A stretch of DNA of 64,000 nt from Flavobacterium tiangeerense (lineage in GTDB: Bacteria > Bacteroidota > Bacteroidia > Flavobacteriales > Flavobacteriaceae), in contig NZ_VLKO01000006.1 of NCBI RefSeq assembly GCF_007830355.1, forward strand, positions 124,001-188,000. The letters run 5' to 3'. Positions 1 through 9,405 of this stretch are shown one piece after another; positions within the stretch are counted from its first letter, which is position 1; every line of letters starts with the position of its first letter. Under the pieces are notes generated by a model. The model made no database searches, was not told the origin of the DNA, and saw only the letters and a list, made by a program, of their open reading frames with translations. A program made the position numbers and the translations under genes.

Positions 1-624
1 CATCATCAAGGGCGTTTGAACCATAAATTTCCCTGGAATAGATTTTACTCCAATACCATTGTTCATATTGATTTTGCTATTATCAATTTCTGAAAATTTA
101 GTTTCGTTGTATTCGTATTCATTGCTGTCAAAATCACCTGGAATCCAAAAAACTTTATTATTTTCAGTAAGATTAAATTGGGTAACCTCATCAGAAATGA
201 TGAAATAATTCAGCTCCGCTTGTTTTGGGAAATCATATCTAAAAGCTACCCCTTCGTCAAAAACTCGGAAAATGATATTCATTTTTACCTTCGTTTCCTT
301 ATTAAGGAGCGAAACAGTAAGTTCATTATAGTGATTTTTAATACTCGACTGCTCTCCTAAAACGGGCTTCCACGATTCGTTAAAGCTAGAAGTTTTTGAA
401 TCCAGAATATCAAAATTAGCATCTAAAGCTGGTTTCTCTTTTAATTTGATACCTAAAGCACTTTCTAAAACGACAGTCTTGTTTTTGTAATTTACAGAAT
501 AGCTTGGTTGACCATTAGGAGCTAGAGTAAAATTTACGGCTATTTTTCCCGATGGAGATTGAATGCTTTGAGCATAGCCAAAATAGGACAAGACTAGCAA
601 GGAAATAATTATAAATTTTTTCAT
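1..624 (-). CDS. GH97 family glycosidase, N-terminal part (cut by window edge)
   Basis: The frame runs from an ATG at 624 to the window edge without a stop, giving 208 residues of a longer protein. It opens with a signal peptide (MKKFIIISLLVLSYFGYAQS). Next come stretches typical of the GH97 N-terminal beta-sandwich of SusB-like enzymes, such as SPSGKIAVNFTLAPNGQPSY, SFNESWKPVLGE, NHYNELTV, FRVFDEGVAFRYDF and FWIPGDFDSNEYEYN. Family members are secreted or periplasmic alpha-glucosidases or alpha-galactosidases; the catalytic TIM barrel lies outside the window, so the hydrolytic mechanism and substrate cannot be read. The start lies 11 nt after the ackA stop, so it may be cotranscribed with pta-ackA. 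Family assignment is firm; substrate is unknown. Confidence 0.85.
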   Translation of the reverse strand, partial: MKKFIIISLLVLSYFGYAQSIQSPSGKIAVNFTLAPNGQPSYSVNYKNKTVVLESALGIKLKEKPALDANFDILDSKTSSFNESWKPVLGEQSSIKNHYNELTVSLLNKETKVKMNIIFRVFDEGVAFRYDFPKQAELNYFIISDEVTQFNLTENNKVFWIPGDFDSNEYEYNETKFSEIDNSKINMNNGIGVKSIPGKFMVQTPLMM

Positions 625-635
625 ATTTTATTTTT

Positions 636-1835
636 TTAACTAGTCAGCAATTCAAATACTTGTTTGGCAATTTCTACTTCTTCATTTGTAGGAACCACTA
701 AAATTTTTGTTTGTGAATCAGCGGCATTAATTTCTCGAATCTCTTTGGATCGAATTTCATTTTTGGATGCATCTAATACAATTCCGAAATACTCCATATC
801 GGTGCACACTAACTTCCGGATATATGATGAATTTTCACCTATTCCTGCAGTAAAAACAATCGCATCTAATCCGTTTAAAACCGCTGCATAAGAACCTATG
901 TATTTCTTGATACGGTAGGCATTCATGGCCAAAGCCAATTGGCAATCAACATTTCCGTTTTCAGCATTGGCTTCAATATCCCTTAAATCACTGTAACCGG
1001 TGAGGCCTAACATGCCACTTTGTTTTTGCAGCATCGTGTTTACAGAATCTAGTGAATAGCCTAAAGTGTTTACCAAGTAAAAAATTACGGATTGATCCAC
1101 ATCTCCACTTCGTGTACCCATAATCAATCCATTCATGGGACCAAAACCTAAAGTATGATCCATACTTTTTCCTTCTTTTATTGCTGTCATGCTACAACCA
1201 TTTCCTAAATGAATGGTTATAATTTTAGAACTTGAGGTAAGCGAATTTTGTTTTAAATATTGAATGGCGTTCTCCGAAACATATTTGTGACTCGTGCCGT
1301 GAAAACCGTATACCCTAATTTTATTTTCGGTCAAAAGATACTTTGGAATTGCATATTGATGTGCTACAACGGGAATACTTTGATGAAAAGCCGTGTCAAA
1401 AACAGCAACTTGTTGTGCTGCTGTAAAAATTTCTTCGGCAACAATTATTCCTTCAAGATTAGCAGGATTATGCAAGGGAGCCAACTCAAATAGTTGTCTT
1501 ATTTTATCTTTAACAGCATCATTAATAAGTACTGTATTCGAAAAATCATTCCCGCCATGTACCACTCGATGTCCTACCGCTTTAACTTCATCAGTACTTT
1601 GAATAACACCAATATTAGGATTCATCAGGAGCTGAGCAATTTTCTCTAAGCCGATTTTATGATTGGGAATTGAAAGTGTTTCTTCTAATTTAGTGGTACT
1701 CGTTACGTATGTTAAATTGGAAGTTTCAAGACCTATTCTATCAATCATCCCTGAGCAAATAACCTCGTTTGCTGGCATGTTAAGCAATTGATACTTTATC
1801 GATGAACTTCCTGAGTTTATGATAACTATTTTCAT
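636..1835 (-). CDS. ackA: acetate kinase
   Basis: At 399 residues this has the standard length of AckA, which interconverts acetyl phosphate plus ADP with acetate plus ATP in the cytoplasm. Visible family motifs are the N-terminal MKIVIINSGSSSIKYQ phosphate-binding strand, GHRVVHGG near residue 87, the FDTAFH segment, GFHGTSHKYVS, the LGNGCSMTAI loop, GPMNGLIMGTRSGD and the C-terminal FTAGIGENSS loop. It lies 84 nt downstream of pta on the same strand, the usual pairing for the Pta-AckA overflow and ATP-generating route. The gap holds a long A+T hairpin (1848-1895). The next gene downstream is a GH97 glycosidase 11 nt away, an unusual partner. Confidence 0.97.
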   Translation of the reverse strand: MKIVIINSGSSSIKYQLLNMPANEVICSGMIDRIGLETSNLTYVTSTTKLEETLSIPNHKIGLEKIAQLLMNPNIGVIQSTDEVKAVGHRVVHGGNDFSNTVLINDAVKDKIRQLFELAPLHNPANLEGIIVAEEIFTAAQQVAVFDTAFHQSIPVVAHQYAIPKYLLTENKIRVYGFHGTSHKYVSENAIQYLKQNSLTSSSKIITIHLGNGCSMTAIKEGKSMDHTLGFGPMNGLIMGTRSGDVDQSVIFYLVNTLGYSLDSVNTMLQKQSGMLGLTGYSDLRDIEANAENGNVDCQLALAMNAYRIKKYIGSYAAVLNGLDAIVFTAGIGENSSYIRKLVCTDMEYFGIVLDASKNEIRSKEIREINAADSQTKILVVPTNEEVEIAKQVFELLTS

Positions 1836-1847
1836 TTAAATTTTATT

Positions 1848-1895
1848 AAAAGATTAAAAAATTGAAATATTAACTGATTAATTTTTTAATCTTTT
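1848..1895. repeat. perfect 16-bp inverted repeat between pta and ackA
   Basis: The arms AAAAGATTAAAAAATT (1848-1863) and AATTTTTTAATCTTTT (1880-1895) are perfectly complementary around a 16-nt loop. The stem is A/T except for one G-C pair. It sits in the 84-nt gap between the pta stop and the ackA start, so it would form in a pta-ackA mRNA. It could be an RNA processing or stability hairpin, or a weak attenuator; it lacks the G+C stem of a strong terminator. Confidence 0.6.
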
Positions 1896-1919
1896 AATAC
1901 TTCAATCTTTAAATTAAAA

Positions 1920-4013
1920 CTACAATCCTTGTGCTTGAATTGCTGTAATTACAACTGTATTTATGATGTCATCAATGGTACAACCCCTACTTAAATCATT
2001 TACCGGTTTATTCAATCCTTGTAACATCGGACCAATAGCTAGCGCACCTGTTTCTCTTTGAACTGCTTTATACGTGTTATTTCCAGTATTTAAATCCGGA
2101 AAAATAAGAACACTGGCTTGTCCAGCTACTTCAGAATTGGGTAACTTACTTTTCCCAACGGTCATATCCACAGCGGCATCATATTGTATTGGACCTTCAA
2201 TTTTTAAATCAGGACGTTTTTGGCGAACAATTTCGGTAGCGGCTCGAACCTTATCCACTTCATCCCCTTTACCTGAAGATCCGGAAGAATAAGAAAGCAT
2301 GGCAATTTTGGGTTCAATTCCAAAAGCCAAACTCGAATCGGCAGATGAAATGGCTATTTCGGCAAGCTGTTCTGCTGTAGGATTAGGATTGATGGCACAA
2401 TCCCCAAAAACGGAGACGCGATCCTCCAAACACATAAAAAATACTGAAGAAACCACGGAGGAATTCGGTTTTGTTTTAATAAACTGTAAGGCTGGCAAAA
2501 TAGTATGTTGTGTAGTATGAGCAGCTCCAGAAACCATTCCGTCAGCATGACCTTTGTAAACCATCATGGTGCCAAAATACGAAACATCTTCCATCAAATC
2601 TTTAGCCATACCAAGTGTTACGTTTTTGGCTTTTCGCAACTCAAAATAGGTATTCACATAATCGTCATAATGTTTTGATTCAATGGGATTAATTATTTTA
2701 ATTTTCGAAAAATCAAAATTCAAACCCAACTCAACAACTTTATTTTCTATTTGTTTTTTGTTTCCAATGATTGAAATATCAACTACATCCATTTCTAGTA
2801 ATCGAGAAGCTGCGGCCAAGATTCTATCATCATTGCCTTCGGGCAATACAATATGTTTGCGGTGTTGTCTGGCTCTTTTTACCAAGTTATATTGAAACAT
2901 TTTAGGAGTCATTCCATCAGCTTCAAACGTTATTAGTTTCTCGGATAACGTATCAACATCCATATACTTCTCGAAAGTAGCGATAGAAATTTCAATTTTC
3001 TGTTTGTTGTTGGCATAAATTTTAGATTTAATACCGCCTATTTTATTCGTAATATAATACGTTCCTTCCTCTACGGCAATGATCGGCACTACGGTTGAAA
3101 GTCCTTCAATTAACTTTAAAATACTTATTTCTGGCAGAATGTTTCCAGTTAATACAATACCGGAGATTGTAGGATAGTTGACCGATTCATTGGCTTGCAA
3201 AGCCCCTAGGATTATATCGGCTCTATCTCCGGGAGTAATAACAAGACTGTTTTCTTTGAGATGCAATAAGTAATTCCTTAATTGCATAGCTCCTACACTA
3301 AAGTTTCCTGTTTGATTGTTCAAGTGAGCCTCTCCAAAAAGTACTTTTGCATCCAGCTCTTTTACAATTTCTTGTACTGTAGGATTATTTAAATGATGAA
3401 TCATAGGAATACTACTCACCATCACAGTATTTGGCAAGGTTTTTAATAATCCATTGGTAACTAATGTTATGTTTTCGGGTTGCACTTTATTGGCAATTAC
3501 GGCAAGAACTTCTACGTCTTTCACCTTGAAAGAATCATAGGCTAGATACAAACTGTCTAATAATTCTTCGAGAGTTTTCCCTACTCCAGATCCTACAATA
3601 ATGGTGGGAATTCCAAGATTTTTGGCAATAAGCACATTCATATCGAGCTCAATTACGGTTCCTTCACCACTAAACCCCGTTCCTTCTACTAGTATAAAAT
3701 CAAAACGTTCTTCTAGTTTTTTATATTTTTCGATAATTAAATCTAGGACCTCCCCTATTTTTCCTTTATTTTTTTTCTTAATTAATTTGCTTTTGGTAAT
3801 AGCAAAAGCATCTTCAAAAGCGATATCAAGACCAAAATGACCTAATACGGTTTCAATATGATTGTCAAAACCTCCTTCCTCGATGTCCTCAATGATAGGT
3901 CTAAAATAACCTACTTTGGCTGTTTTCCCTATAAGCATGCTCATAAGTCCAAGAGTAACAATCGATTTTCCACTATTTTGCTCGCTGGTTGCGATATATA
4001 TTGCTTTGTTCAT
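1920..4013 (-). CDS. pta: phosphate acetyltransferase, long DRTGG-containing form
   Basis: This 697-residue enzyme converts acetyl-CoA and phosphate to acetyl phosphate. It has the long three-part architecture: an N-terminal P-loop NTPase-like domain resembling dethiobiotin synthetase (YIATSEQNSGKSIVTLGLM near the start), a central DRTGG domain (about residues 215-330), and the C-terminal PTA domain from about residue 370. The last carries GMVSGAAHTT, SYSSGSSGKGDEVDKVRAAT and PDLNTGNNTYKAVQ. In long Pta enzymes the N-terminal part is regulatory. It lies 49 nt after corA and 84 nt before ackA, all on the same strand. Length and motifs are complete, so it should be functional. Confidence 0.96.
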   Translation of the reverse strand: MNKAIYIATSEQNSGKSIVTLGLMSMLIGKTAKVGYFRPIIEDIEEGGFDNHIETVLGHFGLDIAFEDAFAITKSKLIKKKNKGKIGEVLDLIIEKYKKLEERFDFILVEGTGFSGEGTVIELDMNVLIAKNLGIPTIIVGSGVGKTLEELLDSLYLAYDSFKVKDVEVLAVIANKVQPENITLVTNGLLKTLPNTVMVSSIPMIHHLNNPTVQEIVKELDAKVLFGEAHLNNQTGNFSVGAMQLRNYLLHLKENSLVITPGDRADIILGALQANESVNYPTISGIVLTGNILPEISILKLIEGLSTVVPIIAVEEGTYYITNKIGGIKSKIYANNKQKIEISIATFEKYMDVDTLSEKLITFEADGMTPKMFQYNLVKRARQHRKHIVLPEGNDDRILAAASRLLEMDVVDISIIGNKKQIENKVVELGLNFDFSKIKIINPIESKHYDDYVNTYFELRKAKNVTLGMAKDLMEDVSYFGTMMVYKGHADGMVSGAAHTTQHTILPALQFIKTKPNSSVVSSVFFMCLEDRVSVFGDCAINPNPTAEQLAEIAISSADSSLAFGIEPKIAMLSYSSGSSGKGDEVDKVRAATEIVRQKRPDLKIEGPIQYDAAVDMTVGKSKLPNSEVAGQASVLIFPDLNTGNNTYKAVQRETGALAIGPMLQGLNKPVNDLSRGCTIDDIINTVVITAIQAQGL

Positions 4014-4062
4014 TTTTTATTTTTTTAATTATCAAAAGGAAAACTAAAGTTATTAAACAGTA

Positions 4063-5133
4063 TTAAAACCAACGTCTTTTTTTAAAATAAATAATCATTC
4101 CAATTACTATTAAAAACATGAAACCCATTACGGTTTGATAGCCATATTTGTACTTTAATTCTGGTAGATTTTCAAAATTCATTCCATATACACCTACAAT
4201 AAATGTAAGCGGAATAAATATTGCAGATACAATAGTAAGCGTTTTCATAATTTCGTTCATCTTATGCGTTTGAGCAGAAAAAAAGAAATTAGAGGCACTC
4301 TCCAATGAGTCCATATCCGAATCAATTTGCTCTAAAAGTTCTAAGCACTTTTGATGTAAACGAGCAAAAAAACTAAAAGTATCCGCCTCAACTACATTAA
4401 AAATAGAATCATCTTTTATGCTTTTAATATCGTACAAGGAATCTCGAAGTGGAATAATCGCTCGTTTTAACACATTCAAGTTGTCACGGTGTTTCTCTAT
4501 TCGCTCTAAAATTATAGGATCGGGATTTTCTTTAGTTAGATTTATAAGCTCTTCTACTTTATCCTCTTCGCTTTCTAGTGTAATGTAAAAATTTTCAATA
4601 ATGGCGTCTAGCAATATATACAATAAGTAATCAGGACCTTTTACACGTACAAGACCTGAATGGGTTCTAATCCTTTCTCTAATGTGTGAAAAAAAATCAC
4701 TTCTTTTTTCCTGAAACGAAATTAGAATTCCATCTTTTAACAAAAAACTAATTTGTTCAATACTAATGTTCTCTGAATTCTCAAGAGGTAAAAGCGATTT
4801 AATATTGAAGAATAAAAAATCATGTGATTCTTCAAATTTTGTTCTTCGTACCGTGTTTAAAACATCTGATAAAATAAAATTATCAATATTAAAATGTTTT
4901 CCTATGGCTTGCAACCAATCTACATTATTAAGTCCGTGAATGTTGAGCCAGTTTATTTTAGAAAAATCAATTAACTGATTTAATTGTTCCACTTTAAAAT
5001 CAGTGTACTCTGTAAAATCAATATCATTATAAACAAACAATTGCATCTCAGACTGCATGTCCTTGTGAATACCGGTATATTCAAGATGATACGGTACTAA
5101 TTTCTTGCCCTTTTTGTATTTAATTTTTCTCAT
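4063..5133 (-). CDS. corA: CorA family magnesium/cobalt transporter
   Basis: The 356-residue protein has the CorA layout: a long soluble N-terminal funnel domain (about 1-290) rich in acidic helices, then two C-terminal membrane helices. The signature YGMNF directly follows the first helix (VSAIFIPLTFIVGVYGMNF), and the second helix ends in a basic tail (YFKKRRWF). CorA forms homopentameric inner-membrane channels for Mg2+ and sometimes Co2+ or Ni2+. It is the first gene of a minus-strand run corA-pta-ackA-GH97. A -7-like box (TACTTTTG on the minus strand, 5217-5224) lies about 85 nt upstream, without a clear -33 partner. Confidence 0.93.
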   Translation of the reverse strand: MRKIKYKKGKKLVPYHLEYTGIHKDMQSEMQLFVYNDIDFTEYTDFKVEQLNQLIDFSKINWLNIHGLNNVDWLQAIGKHFNIDNFILSDVLNTVRRTKFEESHDFLFFNIKSLLPLENSENISIEQISFLLKDGILISFQEKRSDFFSHIRERIRTHSGLVRVKGPDYLLYILLDAIIENFYITLESEEDKVEELINLTKENPDPIILERIEKHRDNLNVLKRAIIPLRDSLYDIKSIKDDSIFNVVEADTFSFFARLHQKCLELLEQIDSDMDSLESASNFFFSAQTHKMNEIMKTLTIVSAIFIPLTFIVGVYGMNFENLPELKYKYGYQTVMGFMFLIVIGMIIYFKKRRWF

Positions 5134-5443
5134 TAGTATTCAGTAAACTTCTTGTATAACGGTTTGGGGTTGTTGTAGTGATTTTAAGTAAAATCGCCAC
5201 TATTTCTCACTCAAAACAAAAGTAATGAGAATTAAATGAGTACGTAATAAAATGACTCTCGAAAAATAATAAAGTTTCAAAAATCAAACGAATGTTAATT
5301 TATGTTAATTATTATCGTTTGGAAATTTTAAGAGTTCATTATTAAAAATATATCAATAGATTTGGAAATTAAAGATGAATAAATACGAATGCGCTCTATT
5401 TATTTACATAAAACTAATTATTAACTATAATATGTAGAATTAC
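5134..5443. other. divergent intergenic region, corA / metalloprotease
   Basis: These 310 bases separate two divergent genes. A TAnnTTTG-type box reads toward corA at 5217-5224. No convincing promoter is seen for the metalloprotease, and no small gene or RNA is recognised. The stretch is very A+T-rich. Confidence 0.4.
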
Positions 5444-8008
5444 ATGCTCAAAAACAAACTAACCCTAATTATTGCGTGTATCGCACTTTTTGCTGCTCCT
5501 GAGACATTTGCTCAAAGCAAAAAAAAGAAAAAAAATGACAAGACAGCTGTTGCTCAACCAGTAGCTAAACCCGCAGAGGCTAAAAAAGAACCTAAACCTT
5601 ATAAAAAAGTTATAGACTCCACTGCTGTAACCCAAAAAGGATTAATTGATGTTCATAAAACAGATAACAAGTACTTATTCGAAATTCCGGATAGCTTACT
5701 TGGTAGCGAAATTATGACCATCACAAGATATTCTAAAACACCTGCTGGTGGAGGAATTTTTGGTGGTGAAGAAATTAACAGACAAGTAGTTCGTTTTGAA
5801 AAAGGAATGAACAACAACATTCTTTTACGATCAATTACCTACGTAATTATGTCACCAGATGAAGATAAACCAATGGCACAAGCCGTAAAAAATTCTACAT
5901 CTGATCCTATAATTGGGAACTTTGACGTACTTGCGTACAAAAAGGATGAAGCTGGAAAAATTACAGGATATGTACTTGATTTAACTTCAACTTTTGATGG
6001 AGATGTTCAAACCTTTTCACTTGATCCTATCAAGAAACAATTGTTAAACATTCAAGCCTTTCAAAAAGACAGGTCTTATATCTCTAAGATAAGTAGTTTC
6101 CCAATTAATACTGAAATTAGAACTGTAAAAACATTTACAACAGTACCTCCTAGAATTAGCATTACTCCTACTCCACAAATTGGTGTGAACCTTCCATCAG
6201 CACTTGATGCAGGTGTAGTTACGGTAGAGATGAATACGTCTATGATTTTGTTACCAAAAAAACCCATGCGTAAAAGAGTTTTTGATGCTCGTGTAGGTTA
6301 TTTTGCAAATGAATACAGTGTTTTTGAGGAAGAATCTCAAAAATCAGAAAATAAAGTATTTGCTGTAAGATGGCGTTTAGAACCAAAATCTCCAGAAGAT
6401 GCTCTAAAACAAAAAAATGGAGAATTAATTGAGCCTTTAAAACCAATAGTATATTACATTGATCCTGCAACTCCTGAAAAATGGAAAAAATTCATCAAAC
6501 AAGGTATTGATGACTGGCAAGTAGCTTTTGAAGCTGCAGGTTGGAAAAATGCAATTCGTGGAGAATATTGGCCAGAAAACGATCCTACTATGAGTTTAGA
6601 GGATGCTCGTTTTTCAGTACTTCGCTATTTTGCTGCCGACATTCAAAATGCTTATGGACCAAATGTACACGATCCTAGAAGTGGAGAAATTCTAGAAAGC
6701 CACATTGGTTGGTACCATAATATCATGAGTTTATTGCGTAACTGGTACTTAATACAAACGGCTGCGGTAGATCCTGCAGCGCGAGCAAAGAAATTTGATG
6801 ACAAATTAATGGGAGAATTAATCCGTTTTGTATCATCACATGAAGTAGGTCATACTTTAGGATTACGTCATAATATGGGAGCTAGCTCAGCAACTCCTGT
6901 AGAAAAATTGAGAGATGCAGCATACCAAGAAAAAAATGGCCATACATCTTCTATAATGGATTATGCTCGTTTTAATTATGTTGCGCAACCAGAAGATGGA
7001 GTAAAACATTTGTTCCCAAGAATTGGTGATTATGATAAATGGGCAATAAAATGGGGTTATTCTTATTTTGAAGAGAGCAAAACTGAAGCACAAGAAAAAA
7101 CAGTTTTGAACGATATGACTAAAGAAGCCTACAAAAACAATCGTTTATGGTTTGGAACTGAATCAAGCCCTTATGACCCAAGATATCAAACAGAAGACAT
7201 TGGAGACAATGCTATGAGAGCATCAGAATATGGTATTAAAAACTTAAAAAGAATTTTACCTAATTTAATTGAATGGTCTAAAGAAGATGGAGAAAGCTAT
7301 GCTGAATTAGATGAACTTTACGGAGCACTTACTGGACAGTTTAGAAGATACATGGGACACGTTACTAAAAACGTGGGTGGTATTTACGACAATCCAAAAA
7401 CTTACGATATGACAGGAAATCAATTTCAAATAGTTCCTAAAACTATTCAGAAAGATGCAGTATCATTTCTAAATACTCAATTATTCACCACTCCAAAATG
7501 GTTATTGGATCCAAACGTTCTTTCAAAAATCAATCCTGATAGTGGCGTAGAAGCAATTAAATCAATGCAAGATGCTACGTTGTCAAGCTTAATGACAGGA
7601 GATCGTATGGTAAGACTAATGGAAAGTGCTACAGCGAGTAAAGACAACTACAGCGTAGATGAATTATTATCTGACTTGAATAAAGGAATTTTCTCTGAAC
7701 TTAAAACAAGTAGCTCTATTGATATCTTTAGAAGAAATATTCAAAAAATTTATGTAGATAAAATGATTGAACTTTTAAAACCTGGTACTACAACGGTACG
7801 ATCTGTACCTGTAGGAGTTACTTACGGATTTAATTCAAGAAGAGTAAACCTAGCGCAAACTGATTTACCATCTATTGCAAGAGGTCAATTAATTGCACTG
7901 AAAAATGATTTAAAAATGTCATCTTTAAAAATGACTGACAAAATAAGTAAATACCATATTCAAGATTTAATTTATCGCATAAGTGATGCTTTAAATCCTA
8001 AACAATAA
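5444..8008 (+). CDS. secreted zinc-dependent metalloprotease (DUF5117/DUF5118 type)
   Basis: The 854-residue protein has a signal peptide (MLKNKLTLIIACIALFAAP, cleavage near ETFAQS) followed by a lysine-rich linker. The zinc-binding motif HEVGHTLGLRHN starts at His466, matching the HExxHxxGxxH metzincin signature, with a possible Met-turn segment (SSIMDYARFNY) about 35 residues later. The upstream half fits the DUF5117/DUF5118 regions found in Bacteroidota metzincin-like proteases. It probably acts in the periplasm or outside the cell; the substrate is unknown. It stands alone, with a strong hairpin terminator just after the stop. There is no C-terminal Por secretion domain that I can see, so type IX export is not supported. 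Confidence 0.88.
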   Translation: MLKNKLTLIIACIALFAAPETFAQSKKKKKNDKTAVAQPVAKPAEAKKEPKPYKKVIDSTAVTQKGLIDVHKTDNKYLFEIPDSLLGSEIMTITRYSKTPAGGGIFGGEEINRQVVRFEKGMNNNILLRSITYVIMSPDEDKPMAQAVKNSTSDPIIGNFDVLAYKKDEAGKITGYVLDLTSTFDGDVQTFSLDPIKKQLLNIQAFQKDRSYISKISSFPINTEIRTVKTFTTVPPRISITPTPQIGVNLPSALDAGVVTVEMNTSMILLPKKPMRKRVFDARVGYFANEYSVFEEESQKSENKVFAVRWRLEPKSPEDALKQKNGELIEPLKPIVYYIDPATPEKWKKFIKQGIDDWQVAFEAAGWKNAIRGEYWPENDPTMSLEDARFSVLRYFAADIQNAYGPNVHDPRSGEILESHIGWYHNIMSLLRNWYLIQTAAVDPAARAKKFDDKLMGELIRFVSSHEVGHTLGLRHNMGASSATPVEKLRDAAYQEKNGHTSSIMDYARFNYVAQPEDGVKHLFPRIGDYDKWAIKWGYSYFEESKTEAQEKTVLNDMTKEAYKNNRLWFGTESSPYDPRYQTEDIGDNAMRASEYGIKNLKRILPNLIEWSKEDGESYAELDELYGALTGQFRRYMGHVTKNVGGIYDNPKTYDMTGNQFQIVPKTIQKDAVSFLNTQLFTTPKWLLDPNVLSKINPDSGVEAIKSMQDATLSSLMTGDRMVRLMESATASKDNYSVDELLSDLNKGIFSELKTSSSIDIFRRNIQKIYVDKMIELLKPGTTTVRSVPVGVTYGFNSRRVNLAQTDLPSIARGQLIALKNDLKMSSLKMTDKISKYHIQDLIYRISDALNPKQ

Positions 8009-8013
8009 ATACT

Positions 8014-8047
8014 AAAGGGAAACTGTGTTAATGACAGTTTCCCTTTT
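8014..8047 (+). terminator. rho-independent terminator of the metalloprotease gene
   Basis: The stem AAAGGGAAACTG pairs with CAGTTTCCCTTT across a 9-nt loop and continues into a T-rich tail. It starts 5 nt after the stop codon at 8008. Confidence 0.88.
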
Positions 8048-8115
8048 TCTTTTATTAAAAAGTTGTAATAGACTGCTCATTTGAGTTATATAAGTTTGTA
8101 CTCCTGAAATAAAAT

Positions 8116-8152
8116 AAGCCCAATAGTATCGTAATACTTTTGGGCTTTTTTT
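8116..8152 (+). terminator. second, orphan rho-independent terminator
   Basis: AAGCCCAA plus AGTAT pair with ATACT plus TTGGGCTT, followed by seven T residues. It lies about 70 bases beyond the metalloprotease terminator and has no annotated gene directly upstream, so it is either a back-up terminator or the end of a tiny transcript. Confidence 0.75.
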
Positions 8153-8513
8153 GTGCTTTATAGCATCCCTAATTAAACCGTAGGGAGAAAGTAGATTTCC
8201 CTATAAATAACCAATCATAAATTTATATAAACGCAGTTTTAATTTACTTAAACAGACAAAATAGCCATCAACATCCTATAAATATCTACCGAAATTACAT
8301 TCAATAGCGAGTTACAGTTTAAACTAAAAACTAAAAGAAATTGAATATGCTAAATATTGAAAAATCAAGTTCAAATTGTACATAAAAGATCAAAAACACC
8401 AATTACATATAATTAACTATTTTTGTTAAAATAGCAAAAAGAGCAACTTTTATGAAAAATGAAAATTTGTTTAATAATTTTCATAGAAAACCAGCACATA
8501 AAACTTATAAAAA

Positions 8514-8544
8514 CAAAAAAACCGAGCTATTAAAAGCTCGGTTT
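8514..8544 (-). terminator. terminator of the proteorhodopsin gene
   Basis: ACCGAGCT (8521-8528) pairs with AGCTCGGT (8535-8542). On the minus strand the stem is followed by a run of T residues. It lies about 30 nt after the proteorhodopsin stop codon. Confidence 0.85.
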
Positions 8545-8573
8545 ACTAACATTAAATATAAAAAAAAAGGAAA

Positions 8574-9299
8574 TTAATCTTTTGATGATTTTACAGCAAG
8601 GTTATAGATAACCAAACCAAAACCTATCTTATTAATTGCATCAGCAATATTATAAGCAACATCTATGTTCCCTTCTGGGATGATTCCATTGTACCATCCT
8701 GTAGTTCCCATCATGTATCCTAATGGATAAATTGACCAACCAACAAGTACAAACCAACATAGAATTTTGTGTGCTTTTTGAACTTCTGCACCAGCTGCTG
8801 CAGCAAGTTTTGAAGCCTCACCTAACCAAATTTCATAAACAATTGCAAAATAAGCAGCCCCTGAAACAGCACCCCAAAAAGCAGCACTTTCTGGCGCTAC
8901 AACTTCTCCAAAATAACCTGTAACTAACATGATTACAGAGTAGATAATCATTTTCCACAATAAAGACTGTTTTGCTCCAGCTACCTTTAAAATTAAGTAA
9001 AACTCTAAACACATTAACGGCACTGTTAATACCCAGTCAACATAACGGAAGAATGTTGGTGATTCTCCAAACGAAGCCCAATAATCTCTCATGTAAAAAT
9101 AATGCACTGCTGCAATAAAAGTAATTAAACCTGAAACTAAAACTGATGTACGCCATTTTTTATCAAACTGGCTCAGCGATAAGAAGAAAAAAGCTGATGC
9201 GGCCATCATAGCCATACAGCCTACAAAAAAAGTAAATCCTACATAATCTGTTGGTAGCATTTTTCCAACTAGTCCTGAAATAAACATAAAATTTGTCAT
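8574..9299 (-). CDS. proteorhodopsin, green-type light-driven proton pump
   Basis: The 241-residue protein has seven hydrophobic segments and aligns with marine proteorhodopsin throughout. The Schiff-base lysine is K224 in ADAINKIGFG (K231 of the reference protein). The proton acceptor is D88 in RYVDW (D97), the donor is E99 in CLEFYLIL (E108), and the acceptor-linked histidine is H66 (H75). The DxxxxxxxxxxE pattern marks an H+ pump rather than a Na+ (NDQ) or Cl- (NTQ) pump. Methionine at M96 (spectral position 105) is typical of flavobacterial green-absorbing forms. It is inserted in the inner membrane and needs retinal, which the divergent blh gene can provide from beta-carotene. It has its own promoter box and terminator. 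Confidence 0.97.
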   Translation of the reverse strand: MTNFMFISGLVGKMLPTDYVGFTFFVGCMAMMAASAFFFLSLSQFDKKWRTSVLVSGLITFIAAVHYFYMRDYWASFGESPTFFRYVDWVLTVPLMCLEFYLILKVAGAKQSLLWKMIIYSVIMLVTGYFGEVVAPESAAFWGAVSGAAYFAIVYEIWLGEASKLAAAAGAEVQKAHKILCWFVLVGWSIYPLGYMMGTTGWYNGIIPEGNIDVAYNIADAINKIGFGLVIYNLAVKSSKD

Positions 9300-9327
9300 A
9301 AAAATAGTTTTTAATATTTTGTTTAAC

Positions 9328-9335
9328 CAAATATA
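9328..9335 (-). promoter_or_regulatory. -7 promoter box of the proteorhodopsin gene
   Basis: TATATTTG on the minus strand matches the Bacteroidota TAnnTTTG consensus exactly and lies about 28 nt upstream of the start. No good -33 TTG is seen at the usual distance. Confidence 0.55.
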
Positions 9336-9405
9336 ACAAAAGTTAAACGAATAAAATAATTTTTTTTAATTTTTTTTAACTATTTTTAGACAATAATTAA
9401 AATTT

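Larger units (their letters stand above)
8009..8573. other. non-coding stretch between metalloprotease and proteorhodopsin genes
   Basis: This 565-base gap holds three hairpins: two plus-strand terminators (8014-8047 and 8116-8152) and the proteorhodopsin terminator near 8514-8544. From about 8153 to 8510 the DNA is A+T-rich and I see no gene, repeat or RNA structure that I can support. A TAAGTTTG box at 8091-8098 before the second terminator raises the possibility of a very short transcript. Confidence 0.45.
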
